A DNA stretch of 14,005 nt from DASUFH01 sp036274645. GTDB taxonomy: Bacteria > Acidobacteriota > Terriglobia > 20CM-2-55-15. Of this stretch, positions 1 to 7,208 are shown piece after piece. Both the position numbers and the translations under genes were made by a program. Location of the stretch: the NCBI GenBank assembly GCA_036274645.1, contig DASUFH010000300.1:1-14005 (forward strand), given 5' to 3'. The notes under the pieces were generated by a model, which saw only the letters and a program-made list of their open reading frames with translations, made no database searches and was not told the origin of the DNA. Positions within the stretch are counted from its first letter, which is position 1; the number at the start of each line of letters is the position of its first letter.

Positions 1-972
1 ATCGCCCGCTTCGATTTTCAGATCCTTGTGGTCATCGAGGGCGAGTTTCGAAAGCGCGGACATGGGTTCCCCCTGGCAGCCACCCGCCACGACACAGACC
101 TGATGCCGGGGATAGTTCCTGATGTCGCGCGAGCGAACGACGACGCCGGCGGGAACCTGCAGGAAGCCGAGGTCCTGGGCCGTGGAGGTGTTTTCCGACA
201 TGCGGCGCCCGAGGAAACTCACCACGCGACCGAAACTGTGCGCCTGATCGATCACCAGCTGAAGACGGGGAATCGACGACGTAAAGCAGGAAAGCGCAAT
301 GCGTCCTTTCGACGAACGGAAGATCGATTCGAACCGATCGTTGACGCTGCGTTCGGATCCCGTATAGCCGCCATGTTCGGCGTTCGTGCTGTCGGAAAAC
401 AGCGCCAGCACATCCCGGTCGCCATAGGCGGCCAGCGTGTGCAGGTCAAACGTCCGGCCGTCGATGGGTGTCGGATCGATCTTGAAATCACCCGTGTGGA
501 TCACCGTGCCGGCCGGCGTCCTGATCGCCAGGGCGAACGAGTCCACGATCGAATGGGTGACGTGAAAGAACTCGACTTCGAACGGTCCGAAACTGGCCAC
601 ATCCTTTGCCTTGACCACGTGGAGGTCCGCTTCGCTGGCCAGGCCGTGCTGTTCCAGTTTGCTTTTGACGAGAGCCATCGTGAACGCGCTGCCGTAAACG
701 GGAACGTTCAGATAGGGAAGAATGAACGGCAGCGCGCCGATATGGTCTTCGTGGCCGTGGGTGAGCAGGATGGCTTTGACTTCGCTTTTGCGCTCGAGCA
801 GGTAGGTGATGTCCGGGACAATGACGTCGACGCCGAGCAGTTCCTCGTCGGGGAACATGATACCGGCGTCGACGACAATGATCGACCCTCGGGATCGGAA
901 CGCCATCATGTGCATTCCGAACTCGCCAAGCCCACCGAGAGGCACTACTTCAAGAACGTTATCCGATTCCAT
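1..972 (-). CDS. rnj: Ribonuclease J, N-terminal 324 codons (runs off the left edge)
   Basis: Metallo-beta-lactamase/beta-CASP ribonuclease acting in the cytoplasm in mRNA decay and rRNA/tRNA 5' maturation (family knowledge). Seen: N-terminal VPLGGLGEFGMH, strand-turn IIVVDAGIMFPDEELLGVD, the metal-binding motif THGHEDH (residues 71-77), a further ligand region HVTHSIVDS (138-145), GDFKIDPTPIDG (161-172), LFSDSTNAEHGGYTGSE (191-207), and the beta-CASP motifs LGRRMSEN (254-261) and GCQGEPMSALS (298-308). The usual family motif in the last segment is GSQGEP, so the Cys is a small variation. The family is about 550 aa, so roughly 40% is missing beyond position 1. The chosen ATG (972-970) overlaps the rsmA stop as TAATG, implying translational coupling; an in-frame ATG at 987-985 would add five residues. 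Identification is secure. Confidence 0.96.
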   Translation of the reverse strand, partial: MESDNVLEVVPLGGLGEFGMHMMAFRSRGSIIVVDAGIMFPDEELLGVDVIVPDITYLLERKSEVKAILLTHGHEDHIGALPFILPYLNVPVYGSAFTMALVKSKLEQHGLASEADLHVVKAKDVASFGPFEVEFFHVTHSIVDSFALAIRTPAGTVIHTGDFKIDPTPIDGRTFDLHTLAAYGDRDVLALFSDSTNAEHGGYTGSERSVNDRFESIFRSSKGRIALSCFTSSIPRLQLVIDQAHSFGRVVSFLGRRMSENTSTAQDLGFLQVPAGVVVRSRDIRNYPRHQVCVVAGGCQGEPMSALSKLALDDHKDLKIEAGD

Positions 973-1730
973 TACTCTCGCGTCCATCGATTATATACAT
1001 CCATGAATTGTTCTACAGAAAGCTCTTCGGGACGAGCCGTAAGTGAAATTCCCGCGTCCGCCAGGCGGCGGTCGATTTCGGACCTGCCAAATCGCGTTGC
1101 CATGCGCGACAGATTGTTGGCCAGGGTCTTTCGCCGGGAAGAAAACGCCTGATGAACGAAGTCGGTAAAGTCCCGCGCGTCCGGTGTTCCAGGCTTCCAC
1201 TCCAGTCGAACGACCGCGGAATCGACTTTCGGTTTTGGCGTAAACGCTCCGGGGGGCACGGTGAAGGCGTACCGGGCATTCGCGTAGTACTGAACGAGAA
1301 CCGAAAGCGGACCGTATGCGCCCGGGCCGGGGGAGGCGGTAATCCGCTCGGCGACCTCTTTCTGTACCATCACCGTGACGTCCCGGATGCGTGACCGCAT
1401 CTCGATGAAACGCCGGATGAGCGGCGTGGCGGCATTGTAGGGAAGATTGGCAACGACGTGAAACGCCTCCTCGGGCCAGGGAACCTCAAGCGCGTCGCCT
1501 TCGATGACCGTGACATTCGCCGGCAGCGTTCCTGTGAGGGCGGGAATCAAATCCCGGTCAATCTCGATCGCAATGACGCGCCGCGCGACCGCAGCCAGTT
1601 CACGCGTCAGCGCCCCCCGGCCGGGACCGATCTCGAGAACCGTGTCTTCGGAGTCGATCGCGGCGAGCCGCACGATTCGGGTGAGGACGGAATGGTCCTT
1701 CAGGAAGTGCTGGCCAAATCGCCTCTTCAC
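972..1730 (-). CDS. rsmA: 16S rRNA (adenine(1518)-N6/adenine(1519)-N6)-dimethyltransferase RsmA/KsgA
   Basis: SAM-dependent dimethylation of two adjacent adenines in the 3' terminal hairpin of 16S rRNA during 30S assembly. Seen in the 252-aa product: N-terminal FGQHFL (5-10), SAM-binding motif I LEIGPGRGALT (32-42), acidic IEID (55-58), GDA (78-80), the catalytic NLPYN (95-99, N-x-P-Y class), VQKEVAERI (122-130), and FTPKPKVDSAVVRL (163-176), all in the order of KsgA/Dim1 proteins. Length is slightly below the typical 260-280 aa because the N-terminus starts right at the FGQHFL motif. The start is GTG at 1730-1728; no upstream in-frame alternative exists because a stop lies close by. It sits 33 bp downstream of tRNA-Glu on the same strand and overlaps RNase J by one base, so a tRNA-rsmA-rnj transcript is likely (inference). 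Confidence 0.97.
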   Translation of the reverse strand: MKRRFGQHFLKDHSVLTRIVRLAAIDSEDTVLEIGPGRGALTRELAAVARRVIAIEIDRDLIPALTGTLPANVTVIEGDALEVPWPEEAFHVVANLPYNAATPLIRRFIEMRSRIRDVTVMVQKEVAERITASPGPGAYGPLSVLVQYYANARYAFTVPPGAFTPKPKVDSAVVRLEWKPGTPDARDFTDFVHQAFSSRRKTLANNLSRMATRFGRSEIDRRLADAGISLTARPEELSVEQFMDVYNRWTRE

Positions 1731-1763
1731 AACTTCACGTATATCGCAGATTGGTGAAGGAAA

Positions 1764-1838
1764 CGTCCCGTACGGGATTCGAACCCGTGTTACAGCCTTG
1801 AAAGGGCCGTGTCCTGGACCGGGCTAGACGAACGGGAC
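1764..1838 (-). tRNA. tRNA-Glu (anticodon UUC)
   Basis: Read on the minus strand, the 75-nt segment folds as a standard cloverleaf. The acceptor GTCCCGT (1838-1832) pairs with ACGGGAC (1771-1765), with discriminator G at 1764. The anticodon arm is CGGCC-CTTTCAA-GGCTG, giving anticodon TTC (Glu), and the T arm is CACGGGTTCGAATCCCGT-like with loop TTCGAAT. The CCA is not encoded; the adjacent bases read TTT. It precedes rsmA on the same strand. Confidence 0.96.
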
Positions 1839-1861
1839 CAACAGCCAAACGGCAAACCGGC

Positions 1862-1889
1862 ATTTTAGCCTGAATGAGGAAAATGTCGA
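1862..1889 (-). promoter_or_regulatory. Putative sigma70-type promoter of tRNA-Glu
   Basis: On the minus strand, TCGACA (1889-1884; 5 of 6 matches to TTGACA) and TAAAAT (1867-1862; 5 of 6 matches to TATAAT) are separated by 16 bp. The -10 ends 23 bp before the tRNA 5' end, leaving room for a short leader. It could also drive rsmA and rnj by read-through. Confidence 0.55.
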
Positions 1890-1921
1890 ATAACTAATTG
1901 CAGTTTCCGGACACGCCGCCC

Positions 1922-2028
1922 GCTTGTAGGGGCGGTCTATGACCGCCCGACGTTTCGGAATGGAAAATCTCCGATTCAACAGAAAGGCGCCCTGAAACGC
2001 TGGGCGGTCATAGACCGCCCCTACAAGC
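1922..2028. repeat. REPIN: two REP-like palindromes in inverted orientation
   Basis: Perfect 27-bp inverted repeat: 1922-1948 and 2002-2028 are reverse complements. Each arm reads GTAG followed by a near-perfect palindrome (GGGCGGTC, a three-base centre TAT, then GACCGCCC). A second inner complementarity, CGTTTC (1951-1956) with GAAACG (1994-1999), extends the arms inward. A 5' GTAG tetranucleotide plus a short imperfect palindrome is the hallmark of REP elements mobilised by RAYT (TnpA-REP) transposases, and an inverted pair about 100 bp long is a REPIN. It lies only a few bases beyond the stop codon of the dehydrogenase at 2033 and could also act as a 3' mRNA stabiliser or terminator. No RAYT gene is in the window. 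Confidence 0.8.
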
Positions 2029-2032
2029 CGAA

Positions 2033-3490
2033 TCAGCGCCGCGGAGCGGAATAGCTGACTTTGTAGATCTGGTTTCCGGTGTCGTCGGAAACCAGCAGGG
2101 AACCGTCTTTCGCCACCGTTACGCCGACTGGACGTCCCCATGTCGTGATTCCGCCACCGGAGCCGTCGTCCACAATGAAGCCGGACATGAAGTCCTCCAG
2201 CGGACCGGAGGGCTTCCCATTCTGGAATGGGACGAACACCACGCGGTAACCCTGCGCTTTCGAACGGTTCCACGAGCCATGAAGCGCCACGAACAGTCCG
2301 TTGCGATAGTGCTCCGGGAACTGCGTGCCCGTGTAGAAGGTCAAACCGAGCGCAGCCGAATGGGCCGGAATCCAGACATCCGGAACGAGCGCGGACTTGA
2401 CCTTTTCGGGCTGCTTGCCGACGTGCGCGGGATCGTAGTTCTGACCCAGATAGGACCAGGGCCAGCCGTAGAATCCGCCGTCTTTCACGGACGTGGCGTA
2501 ATCGGGAACGAGGTCATCGCCGTACGTGTCGCGTTCGTTTACCGCGGTCCACAGCGCATTCGTTCCCGGCTGCCAGGCCAGGCCGACGGGGTTGCGCAGG
2601 CCGGAGCCAAACGTCCGCTTGCCGGTGCCATCGAGGTTGTATTCGGTAACCGCGGCGCGCCGGTCGTCATCGGTCTCGTTGTTGTTGCCGGAGGATCCGA
2701 CCGCAACATACATCTTGGTTCCGGCGGAATTGATGAGCACGTTCGTCGTGTAGTGATTGCCGCGTGTGTCGCGCACGGGCGCCACGACTTCGGCTGGTCC
2801 TTGAGCCTTCAGGTCTCCATTTGTGTATTTGTACCGGATGACCGCGTCCCAGTTACCCACGTAGAGATATCCATTGTGGAAGGCCAGGCCGAACGGAGAA
2901 TTCGGCGTGTTCGAAGGGGCCGCTGCGGCGCCGCCGCGCGCGGGGCCCTGCGCCGCAAAGTTATTTCCACCCTGTCCGAAGCCGCCGCCGAACCCGCCGG
3001 CGCCGCCACGGCCCGCTCCACCGCCGCCGGGGGCGCCTCTGCCGGCGCCCGCGCCGGGACCACCGCGCGCCCCGCCGGCGCCCGCAGCGCCACCACCGGC
3101 GCCGCCACGGGCTCCGGGGGCCGTGCCTTGCGCAAAGACCTCGCGCGAGACTGTTCCGTTGGCTTCACGCAACACCAGAATGGTGTTCTGCGCAGGCTGG
3201 GAGACAAACAGGTCGCCATTCGGCGCGTAGACCATCAGCCGCGCATTTGCGACGTTGTCCGCGTAGGCGCTGGCGCTGAACCCCGCTGGAAGCTTCAACT
3301 GCGCGCCGTCCGGCCTGGGTACGGTTCGTGACGAGGCCCGCGATGACGGCGTCGCGCCGGGGTCCGGCAATTTCCACTGATTCGGATTTCCCGCCTGCCG
3401 CGCCGCAATTCCGAGAGACAGGCAGCCGACCCCGGCAGACGCAAGCAGAAGGGTTCGCACACTGCGCGAACCTGGACTCAGAAGTTTCAT
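2033..3490 (-). CDS. Secreted PQQ-dependent sugar/sorbosone dehydrogenase-type beta-propeller
   Basis: Exported soluble-glucose-dehydrogenase/sorbosone-dehydrogenase family protein (485 aa), expected to oxidise a sugar or related alcohol/aldehyde with PQQ in the periplasm; the substrate cannot be read from sequence. Seen: basic N-terminus and hydrophobic signal (about 10-30), blades marked by APNGDLFVSQ (89-98), PFGLAFHNGYLYVGN (199-213), GNHYTTNVLINSAGTKMYVAVGS (from 244), GLRNPVGLAWQPG (297-309), DDLVPDYATSVKDGGFYGWPW (325-345), PAHSAALGLTFY, HGSWNR (404-409) and WGRPVGV. His246 in NHYTT is at the place of the catalytic His of sGDH, and Arg299-Asn300 match its active-site pair. Residues 121-192 are a Gly/Ala/Arg-rich low-complexity insert. 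An ideal GGAGG stands four bases before the ATG. It follows its paralog by 63 bp, so one operon is likely. Confidence 0.85.
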   Translation of the reverse strand: MKLLSPGSRSVRTLLLASAGVGCLSLGIAARQAGNPNQWKLPDPGATPSSRASSRTVPRPDGAQLKLPAGFSASAYADNVANARLMVYAPNGDLFVSQPAQNTILVLREANGTVSREVFAQGTAPGARGGAGGGAAGAGGARGGPGAGAGRGAPGGGGAGRGGAGGFGGGFGQGGNNFAAQGPARGGAAAAPSNTPNSPFGLAFHNGYLYVGNWDAVIRYKYTNGDLKAQGPAEVVAPVRDTRGNHYTTNVLINSAGTKMYVAVGSSGNNNETDDDRRAAVTEYNLDGTGKRTFGSGLRNPVGLAWQPGTNALWTAVNERDTYGDDLVPDYATSVKDGGFYGWPWSYLGQNYDPAHVGKQPEKVKSALVPDVWIPAHSAALGLTFYTGTQFPEHYRNGLFVALHGSWNRSKAQGYRVVFVPFQNGKPSGPLEDFMSGFIVDDGSGGGITTWGRPVGVTVAKDGSLLVSDDTGNQIYKVSYSAPRR

Positions 3491-3553
3491 TGTGCCTCCA
3501 TGAAAAGGTTTCCTGAAAACGGTGTCTTACGAATCCTGCGGACGCAGGCGCCG

Positions 3554-5140
3554 TTACTGCGCAGCCGGCGCGACGCCGGTGTAGGTGACTCTCCAGATCT
3601 TGCTGCTGTTCACATTGGCGCTGGTGGGTTCCGCTTCATCAAGAATGAGTAGCGATCCATCGTTGGCCACGAGCAGGGCCGTGGGGCGGCCCCAGTAGGT
3701 GATGGGTTTTCCGTCTTGACCGTCGCTGAGCACAAAACCGGTGACAAAATCCACCATCGCGCTGGGCACGGGCTTTCCACCCTGAGCGAACGGGACAAAG
3801 ACGACCTTGTATCCGCGCGCCACCGACGAATCGTTGGTCGACCCGGAAAGGCTGAGAAACATTCCCCAGAACTGCGCGGGAAACTGCCGCGCCGGCGCCG
3901 GAGTGAAGGGCGCATAAAACGCGATGCCGCTGGGCGCGGAGTGGGCGGGGAGGACGACGTCGGGCGTGAGGCTGTTCTTCACGATTGCCGTCTGTCCGCC
4001 AAGGTACTTCGGGTCGTAGTGTTTGCCGATGTACGTGTAAGGCCAGCCGTAGAATCCACCGTCCACGAGCGACGTCGCAAAGTCGGGCACCAGATCGTCG
4101 CCGTAGCCGTAGCGTTCAGTGACGGTGGTCCACAGAATGTCCGATCCCGGCTGCCAGGCCAGCGCGAGCGGGTTCCGCAGGCCGGACGCATAGACCTTTC
4201 CGCCGGAGCCGTCGATGTTGTATTCCATGATCGCCGCGCGGCGGCAGTCTTCACCCGCAAGGTTGTTCGAGTTGGACCCGATCGAAACGTACATCTTCGT
4301 CCCGGCGCGGTTGAACACCATGTTGCGCTGGTTGTTGACGCCGCCGCTGGGCAGGAGCGCCACACGTTCGGGTTCGCCCATCGCTTCGTGGTCGCCCGGG
4401 GTGTACTCATAGCGCACGATGCTGTCGGTATTGGCGATGTAGAGATATCCACCATGGAACGCCATTCCCATGGGATTTTTGATTCCCGTCGTCCCGGTCA
4501 CACCTGGAGTATTGGCTTTGCAGGGAAGGGCGGCGGCTCGCGTTGCCGCCTCGCCTCGGGGGAGCCCGGTCGAGGGGTCGATGGACATCGGCGATGGTCC
4601 TTCATTTTGGGAGCCGGCCCGGGCGGGAGCGCTCGCGCTGCGGCCTGCGGTGGCGCCTCCGGCGGCCGGACTTCCACCAGTCGCCGCGGGCGCGGTCTGC
4701 GCCGGCGCAAAGTTCCTTCCGCTGCGATTCGATCCCCGGTTGGTCCGGTCGTTACCCGGGGCGCCGGCTCCGGTTGGCAGATAGATGAACTTGGTGTTGT
4801 ACCGGCCATCTTTCGACCCGTCCCGCAGGATCATGATCTTGTTCGAGAGGTAGCCGGATACGAAAATATCGCCGTTCGGGGCCGTCGTCATCCAGCGGGC
4901 GCCGGCCGGAAGCCCTTCCGTCAGCAGGGTGACCGTAAAACCCGGAGGCGCGGTAAGCGACACATTGGCGGGTTTGGGCGCAAACACGCTCTTCTTGGTC
5001 GGCTGTATCGGAATCACTCCCGGCTCCGGTAACTTGTTCGGATCGACATATTGAGCCACCGAAACCACTGCGGAACCTGCCATCAGGCAGGCCACGACCC
5101 AGGCACATCCGATCTGCACGTTTCTCCCGACCTTTTTCAT
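3554..5140 (-). CDS. Secreted PQQ/sorbosone dehydrogenase-type paralog, with altered active-site residues
   Basis: Paralog of the downstream gene, 528 aa from the chosen start. It shares most of the blade landmarks: APNGDIFVSG, MGMAFHGGYLYIAN, AGTKMYVSIGS, ASGLRNPLALAWQPG, GDDLVPDFATSLVDGGFYGWPY, PAHSAPSGIAFY, YWGRPTALLVANDGSLL. The signal peptide is roughly residues 7-29 (hydrophobic, then SVAQ). The start at 5140 is preferred because GAGGGAG precedes it; the upstream ATG at 5152 has no Shine-Dalgarno. Odd points: the His aligned with the catalytic position of the sister protein is Asn (about residue 269, in GVNNQRN), and HGSWNR is replaced by SGSTND (about 432-437). The Arg-Asn pair (about 322-323) is retained. 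A Ser/Ala/Gly/Arg-rich insert (about 123-211) occupies the same place as the Gly-rich insert of the paralog. It may be a binding or structural propeller rather than an enzyme; family membership is clear, activity is not. Confidence 0.83.
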   Translation of the reverse strand: MKKVGRNVQIGCAWVVACLMAGSAVVSVAQYVDPNKLPEPGVIPIQPTKKSVFAPKPANVSLTAPPGFTVTLLTEGLPAGARWMTTAPNGDIFVSGYLSNKIMILRDGSKDGRYNTKFIYLPTGAGAPGNDRTNRGSNRSGRNFAPAQTAPAATGGSPAAGGATAGRSASAPARAGSQNEGPSPMSIDPSTGLPRGEAATRAAALPCKANTPGVTGTTGIKNPMGMAFHGGYLYIANTDSIVRYEYTPGDHEAMGEPERVALLPSGGVNNQRNMVFNRAGTKMYVSIGSNSNNLAGEDCRRAAIMEYNIDGSGGKVYASGLRNPLALAWQPGSDILWTTVTERYGYGDDLVPDFATSLVDGGFYGWPYTYIGKHYDPKYLGGQTAIVKNSLTPDVVLPAHSAPSGIAFYAPFTPAPARQFPAQFWGMFLSLSGSTNDSSVARGYKVVFVPFAQGGKPVPSAMVDFVTGFVLSDGQDGKPITYWGRPTALLVANDGSLLILDEAEPTSANVNSSKIWRVTYTGVAPAAQ

Positions 5141-5180
5141 TAACTCCCTCATACAACGTGGTATACAAAAATCGCCGAAT

Positions 5181-5209
5181 ATCCTAACGAATCAGGCCTG
5201 AACACACAA
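5181..5209 (-). promoter_or_regulatory. Possible promoter of the dehydrogenase pair, with a palindrome in the spacer
   Basis: Minus strand: TTGTGT (5209-5204) and TAGGAT (5186-5181) with a 17-bp spacer, weak but correctly spaced, about 40 bp before the start at 5140. The spacer contains the perfect 10-bp palindrome TCAGGCCTGA (5192-5201), which could be an operator. Judged by eye only. Confidence 0.33.
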
Positions 5210-5558
5210 GGAATGCCGGGCGCTGCACAACCAGTCTCACGGAACCCTTCATTGCGTGTCTCTGCCGCGATGCGGCAGCCCCCGTTCCGAGGGCGCCAAC
5301 CGTATCCGATATCTCTCCCCTGAAGGGATACGCTTCTCATACAGCCCCGGTTACACTCCCTACACCCTTTCGGAGTGATTGGACTACCCCGGTTCGTCGA
5401 TGCCTGCACAGAGGGACAATTTTTTTCGGGGAAGGCGTACCGACCGCAATGTTGGGAATGGCGCTTGGGCTGCGTCATGGTTTCGATCGGATCCGGCCGC
5501 TTCATTTTTTCATCGGCGGCAGGGAAGCGCCGTTCAGCTTTTAGCCCCCCACAATTCG
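5210..5558. other. Intergenic region between divergent operons, no gene seen
   Basis: About 350 bp without a convincing reading frame. It contains short self-complementary stretches, for example CACTCC (from about 5353) with GGAGTG (ending about 5377), but no clear RNA gene or riboswitch. It separates the minus-strand dehydrogenases from the plus-strand DUF6152 gene and should carry regulatory sites for both. Confidence 0.4.
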
Positions 5559-5588
5559 TTTTCACTCCCACGGTTCCTGGTTTATAGT
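5559..5588 (+). promoter_or_regulatory. Possible promoter of the DUF6152 gene
   Basis: TTTTCA (5559-5564) and TATAGT (5583-5588; 5 of 6 to TATAAT) separated by 18 bp. A transcript starting near 5595 would leave about 40 nt of leader before the ATG at 5638, supporting that start over the ATG at 5596, which would be leaderless. Confidence 0.33.
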
Positions 5589-5637
5589 CCCGTTCATGGC
5601 ACGGCCGGCCCAACCAAGTCGTATCGGGAGACGAGGG

Positions 5638-6006
5638 ATGACGGCGTTGGTTTGGGCCATTTTCGCGGTGTCGGCCGTCCCCGCATCGCCGCATCATTCC
5701 TTTTCCGCACAGTTCGATCCGATGAAGAAGATCACCCTCAAAGGCCACGTGACGAAGGTGGACTGGGTGAATCCGCACAGCTACGTGTACCTTGACGTCA
5801 AAGACGACCGTGGCCGAATCGTCAACTGGGCGATCGAAGGCAGTTCGCCGAACGTGCTGGAGATGCGGGGATGGACGCGCAACACGATCCGTCCGGGAGA
5901 TCAGGTGACCGCGCTGGGTTTTCCCGCCAAGGACGGTTCCTATCTCATTCTCGCCGTCAATCTCACGTTGCCGGACGGCCAGAAAATGGTACTGGGAGTC
6001 GAATAA
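5638..6006 (+). CDS. DUF6152 family exported protein
   Basis: Small periplasmic protein of unknown biochemical role, 122 aa. Seen: hydrophobic signal MTALVWAIFAVSAVPAS (1-17), then HHSFSAQFDP (19-28), typical of the mature start of the family, followed by KKITLKGHVTKVDWVNPHSYVYLDVKDD (from 30), VNWAIEGSSPNVLEMRGWTRNTIRPGDQVTALGFPAKDGS (62-101) and LTLPDGQKM. This G-x-V-x-x-V-x-W-x-N-P-H pattern and the GW....PGD.V...G.PAKDGS block are what I recognise as DUF6152, an OB-like beta barrel. The ATG at 5638 is chosen because GGGAG lies seven bases upstream and the signal peptide begins there; the ATG at 5596 would add 14 basic residues. It is transcribed away from the dehydrogenase pair. In this type of bacterium such proteins often neighbour PQQ or cytochrome proteins (recollection, not verified). 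Confidence 0.82.
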   Translation: MTALVWAIFAVSAVPASPHHSFSAQFDPMKKITLKGHVTKVDWVNPHSYVYLDVKDDRGRIVNWAIEGSSPNVLEMRGWTRNTIRPGDQVTALGFPAKDGSYLILAVNLTLPDGQKMVLGVE

Positions 6007-6186
6007 CCGCGCCGCCGCGGTGTCCGCTCCGGGACACCCCCTGCAATTCAGTAGTCCTCGTTCCATCTGCTAACCATTCTGCAAATGTCACGGCGCTCGG
6101 GACTTTTTGCCTGATATCCGCGCTTCGTTTCGCGGAAGGGGGATTGCCGCCAATTCCATTGGGTAACTGACCCTGGGAGGCGCCCC

Positions 6187-6522
6187 ATGAAAAGACTCCT
6201 TGGCGCCGCGCTGCTCGCCGCGCTGATATCCACGGAACCGACGGCTTTCGGACAAATTTCGTTTGGAATTCAAATCGGGCGGCCGCCGGCGAACCGCGTT
6301 CAGGTCCGGCCGCAACGGCCCGGCCGAAGCCACGTCTGGATTGGCGGCTACTGGTATCCCAATAACCGGCATGTTTACCGATGGCGACCAGGTTACTGGG
6401 CCGTTCCGCCTTTTGAGGGAGCATACTGGGTTGCTCCGCGCTACAACGGCAACAGGTACTACTACGGCTACTGGGCCGGCGGCGAACGTCATCACCGCAG
6501 GTACCACCGCAACCGCCGCTGA
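6187..6522 (+). CDS. Secreted YXWXGXW-repeat protein
   Basis: 111-aa exported protein. Seen: signal peptide (residues 1-23, ending AFGQ), a Pro/Arg-rich linker, then aromatic repeats: VWIGGYWYP (50-58), VYRWRPGYWAVPP (63-75), GAYWVAPRYNGNRYYYGYWAGG (from 78), and a His/Arg-rich tail. The W-x-x-G-x-W/Y spacing is that of the YXWXGXW (BcpO-related) repeats found in many exported proteobacterial and acidobacterial proteins of unknown role, probably envelope-associated. GGGAGG stands eight bases before the ATG. It lies 180 bp after the DUF6152 gene; co-transcription is possible but not shown. Confidence 0.8.
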   Translation: MKRLLGAALLAALISTEPTAFGQISFGIQIGRPPANRVQVRPQRPGRSHVWIGGYWYPNNRHVYRWRPGYWAVPPFEGAYWVAPRYNGNRYYYGYWAGGERHHRRYHRNRR

Positions 6523-6624
6523 CAGCGAATCCGCCTTCGTTGACAGGTTGGAAAGGCAGCGCGGCCGGGCGTCAGCGTCCGGACGCGCTTGTCTTCCGAG
6601 CGCGCGCTGTGAATGTTCCCGTAT

Positions 6625-6665
6625 GGCGCCATCGTGTTGGGCGCCATCGTGTTGGGCGCCATCGT
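6625..6665 (+). repeat. 15-bp tandem repeat, about 2.7 copies
   Basis: Unit GGCGCCATCGTGTTG at 6625, 6640 and (partial) 6655. The 15-bp period keeps frame and would encode repeated GAIVL in the frame that runs into the gene at 6724. Confidence 0.85.
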
Positions 6666-6723
6666 CTACTGGCCGACGCGCCGACATCATTCAAGAATGA
6701 CCGGGTCGACTGGAGGATTCGTT

Positions 6724-7185
6724 ATGCAACCGCGTCAGAAACTTCTTGGAATGGTCATCGTCGGAGCCATTGTGCTGCTTGGCGGATGGTCCTATGCGAG
6801 ACATGACCATCACAAACTAACGCTGGGAATCCCTGCTGCCGTTGGCCAGGGCGACGGCGGGACGCTGGTCATCGATACGGAGTCGACGACTCGCGGACGA
6901 TTCAGCATCAGTTTCGATGATGACCGCAGGGTCGAGGAATTCTGGATTCCGGCGATCGAGGGCGAACACACCTGGACGATCAATATTCCGAAGAAGGCGG
7001 GCGGATACATTGAGTTCAATGCGGAAAAGCCGGAAGTTGGCGACAAGCTCAGCTGGAAAATCACGCTCAACGGCAAGACCGTGGTCGACCAGACCGAAAC
7101 GCTCGACCAGCCGCTCGCGCCCGGTCACACGTTTCTGTTGCGTTCCGCCTATAACGACTACTCGGCGATCGCCGCACGCAAGTAG
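6724..7185 (+). CDS. Membrane-anchored beta-rich protein of unknown function
   Basis: 153 aa; I do not recognise the family. Seen: a hydrophobic segment at residues 8-24 (signal anchor or uncleaved signal), a His-rich RHDHH just after it (26-30), then an all-beta-looking domain with alternating hydrophobics: GTLVIDTES, GRFSISFDDDRRVEEFWIPAIEGEHTWTINIPK, GYIEFNAEKPEVGDKLSWKITLNGKTVVDQTETL. The pattern resembles a compact Ig-like or lipocalin-sized sandwich facing the periplasm. The chosen ATG has GGAGG seven bases upstream. The frame is open upstream to an ATG at 6613, which would add 37 residues including the GAIVL repeats, but that start lacks a Shine-Dalgarno and gives two hydrophobic segments. 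No cysteine is present. Confidence 0.7.
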   Translation: MQPRQKLLGMVIVGAIVLLGGWSYARHDHHKLTLGIPAAVGQGDGGTLVIDTESTTRGRFSISFDDDRRVEEFWIPAIEGEHTWTINIPKKAGGYIEFNAEKPEVGDKLSWKITLNGKTVVDQTETLDQPLAPGHTFLLRSAYNDYSAIAARK

Positions 7186-7208
7186 TCCGGAACCAGAGAC
7201 GGGATGCC

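Noticed and set aside
28..1152. Long plus-strand open frame of 374 codons
   Set aside because: It is antisense to RNase J and the end of rsmA, whose motifs are unmistakable on the minus strand.
2279..3331. Long plus-strand open frame opposite the first dehydrogenase
   Set aside because: Antisense shadow; composition is Arg/Gly-rich and the minus strand has signal peptide, ribosome site and family motifs.
3716..5032. Plus-strand open frame of 438 codons opposite the second dehydrogenase
   Set aside because: Antisense shadow of a clear family member; no ribosome site.
5149..6066. Minus-strand open frame of 305 codons
   Set aside because: Covers the DUF6152 gene in antisense; no domain pattern and composition typical of a GC-rich shadow.
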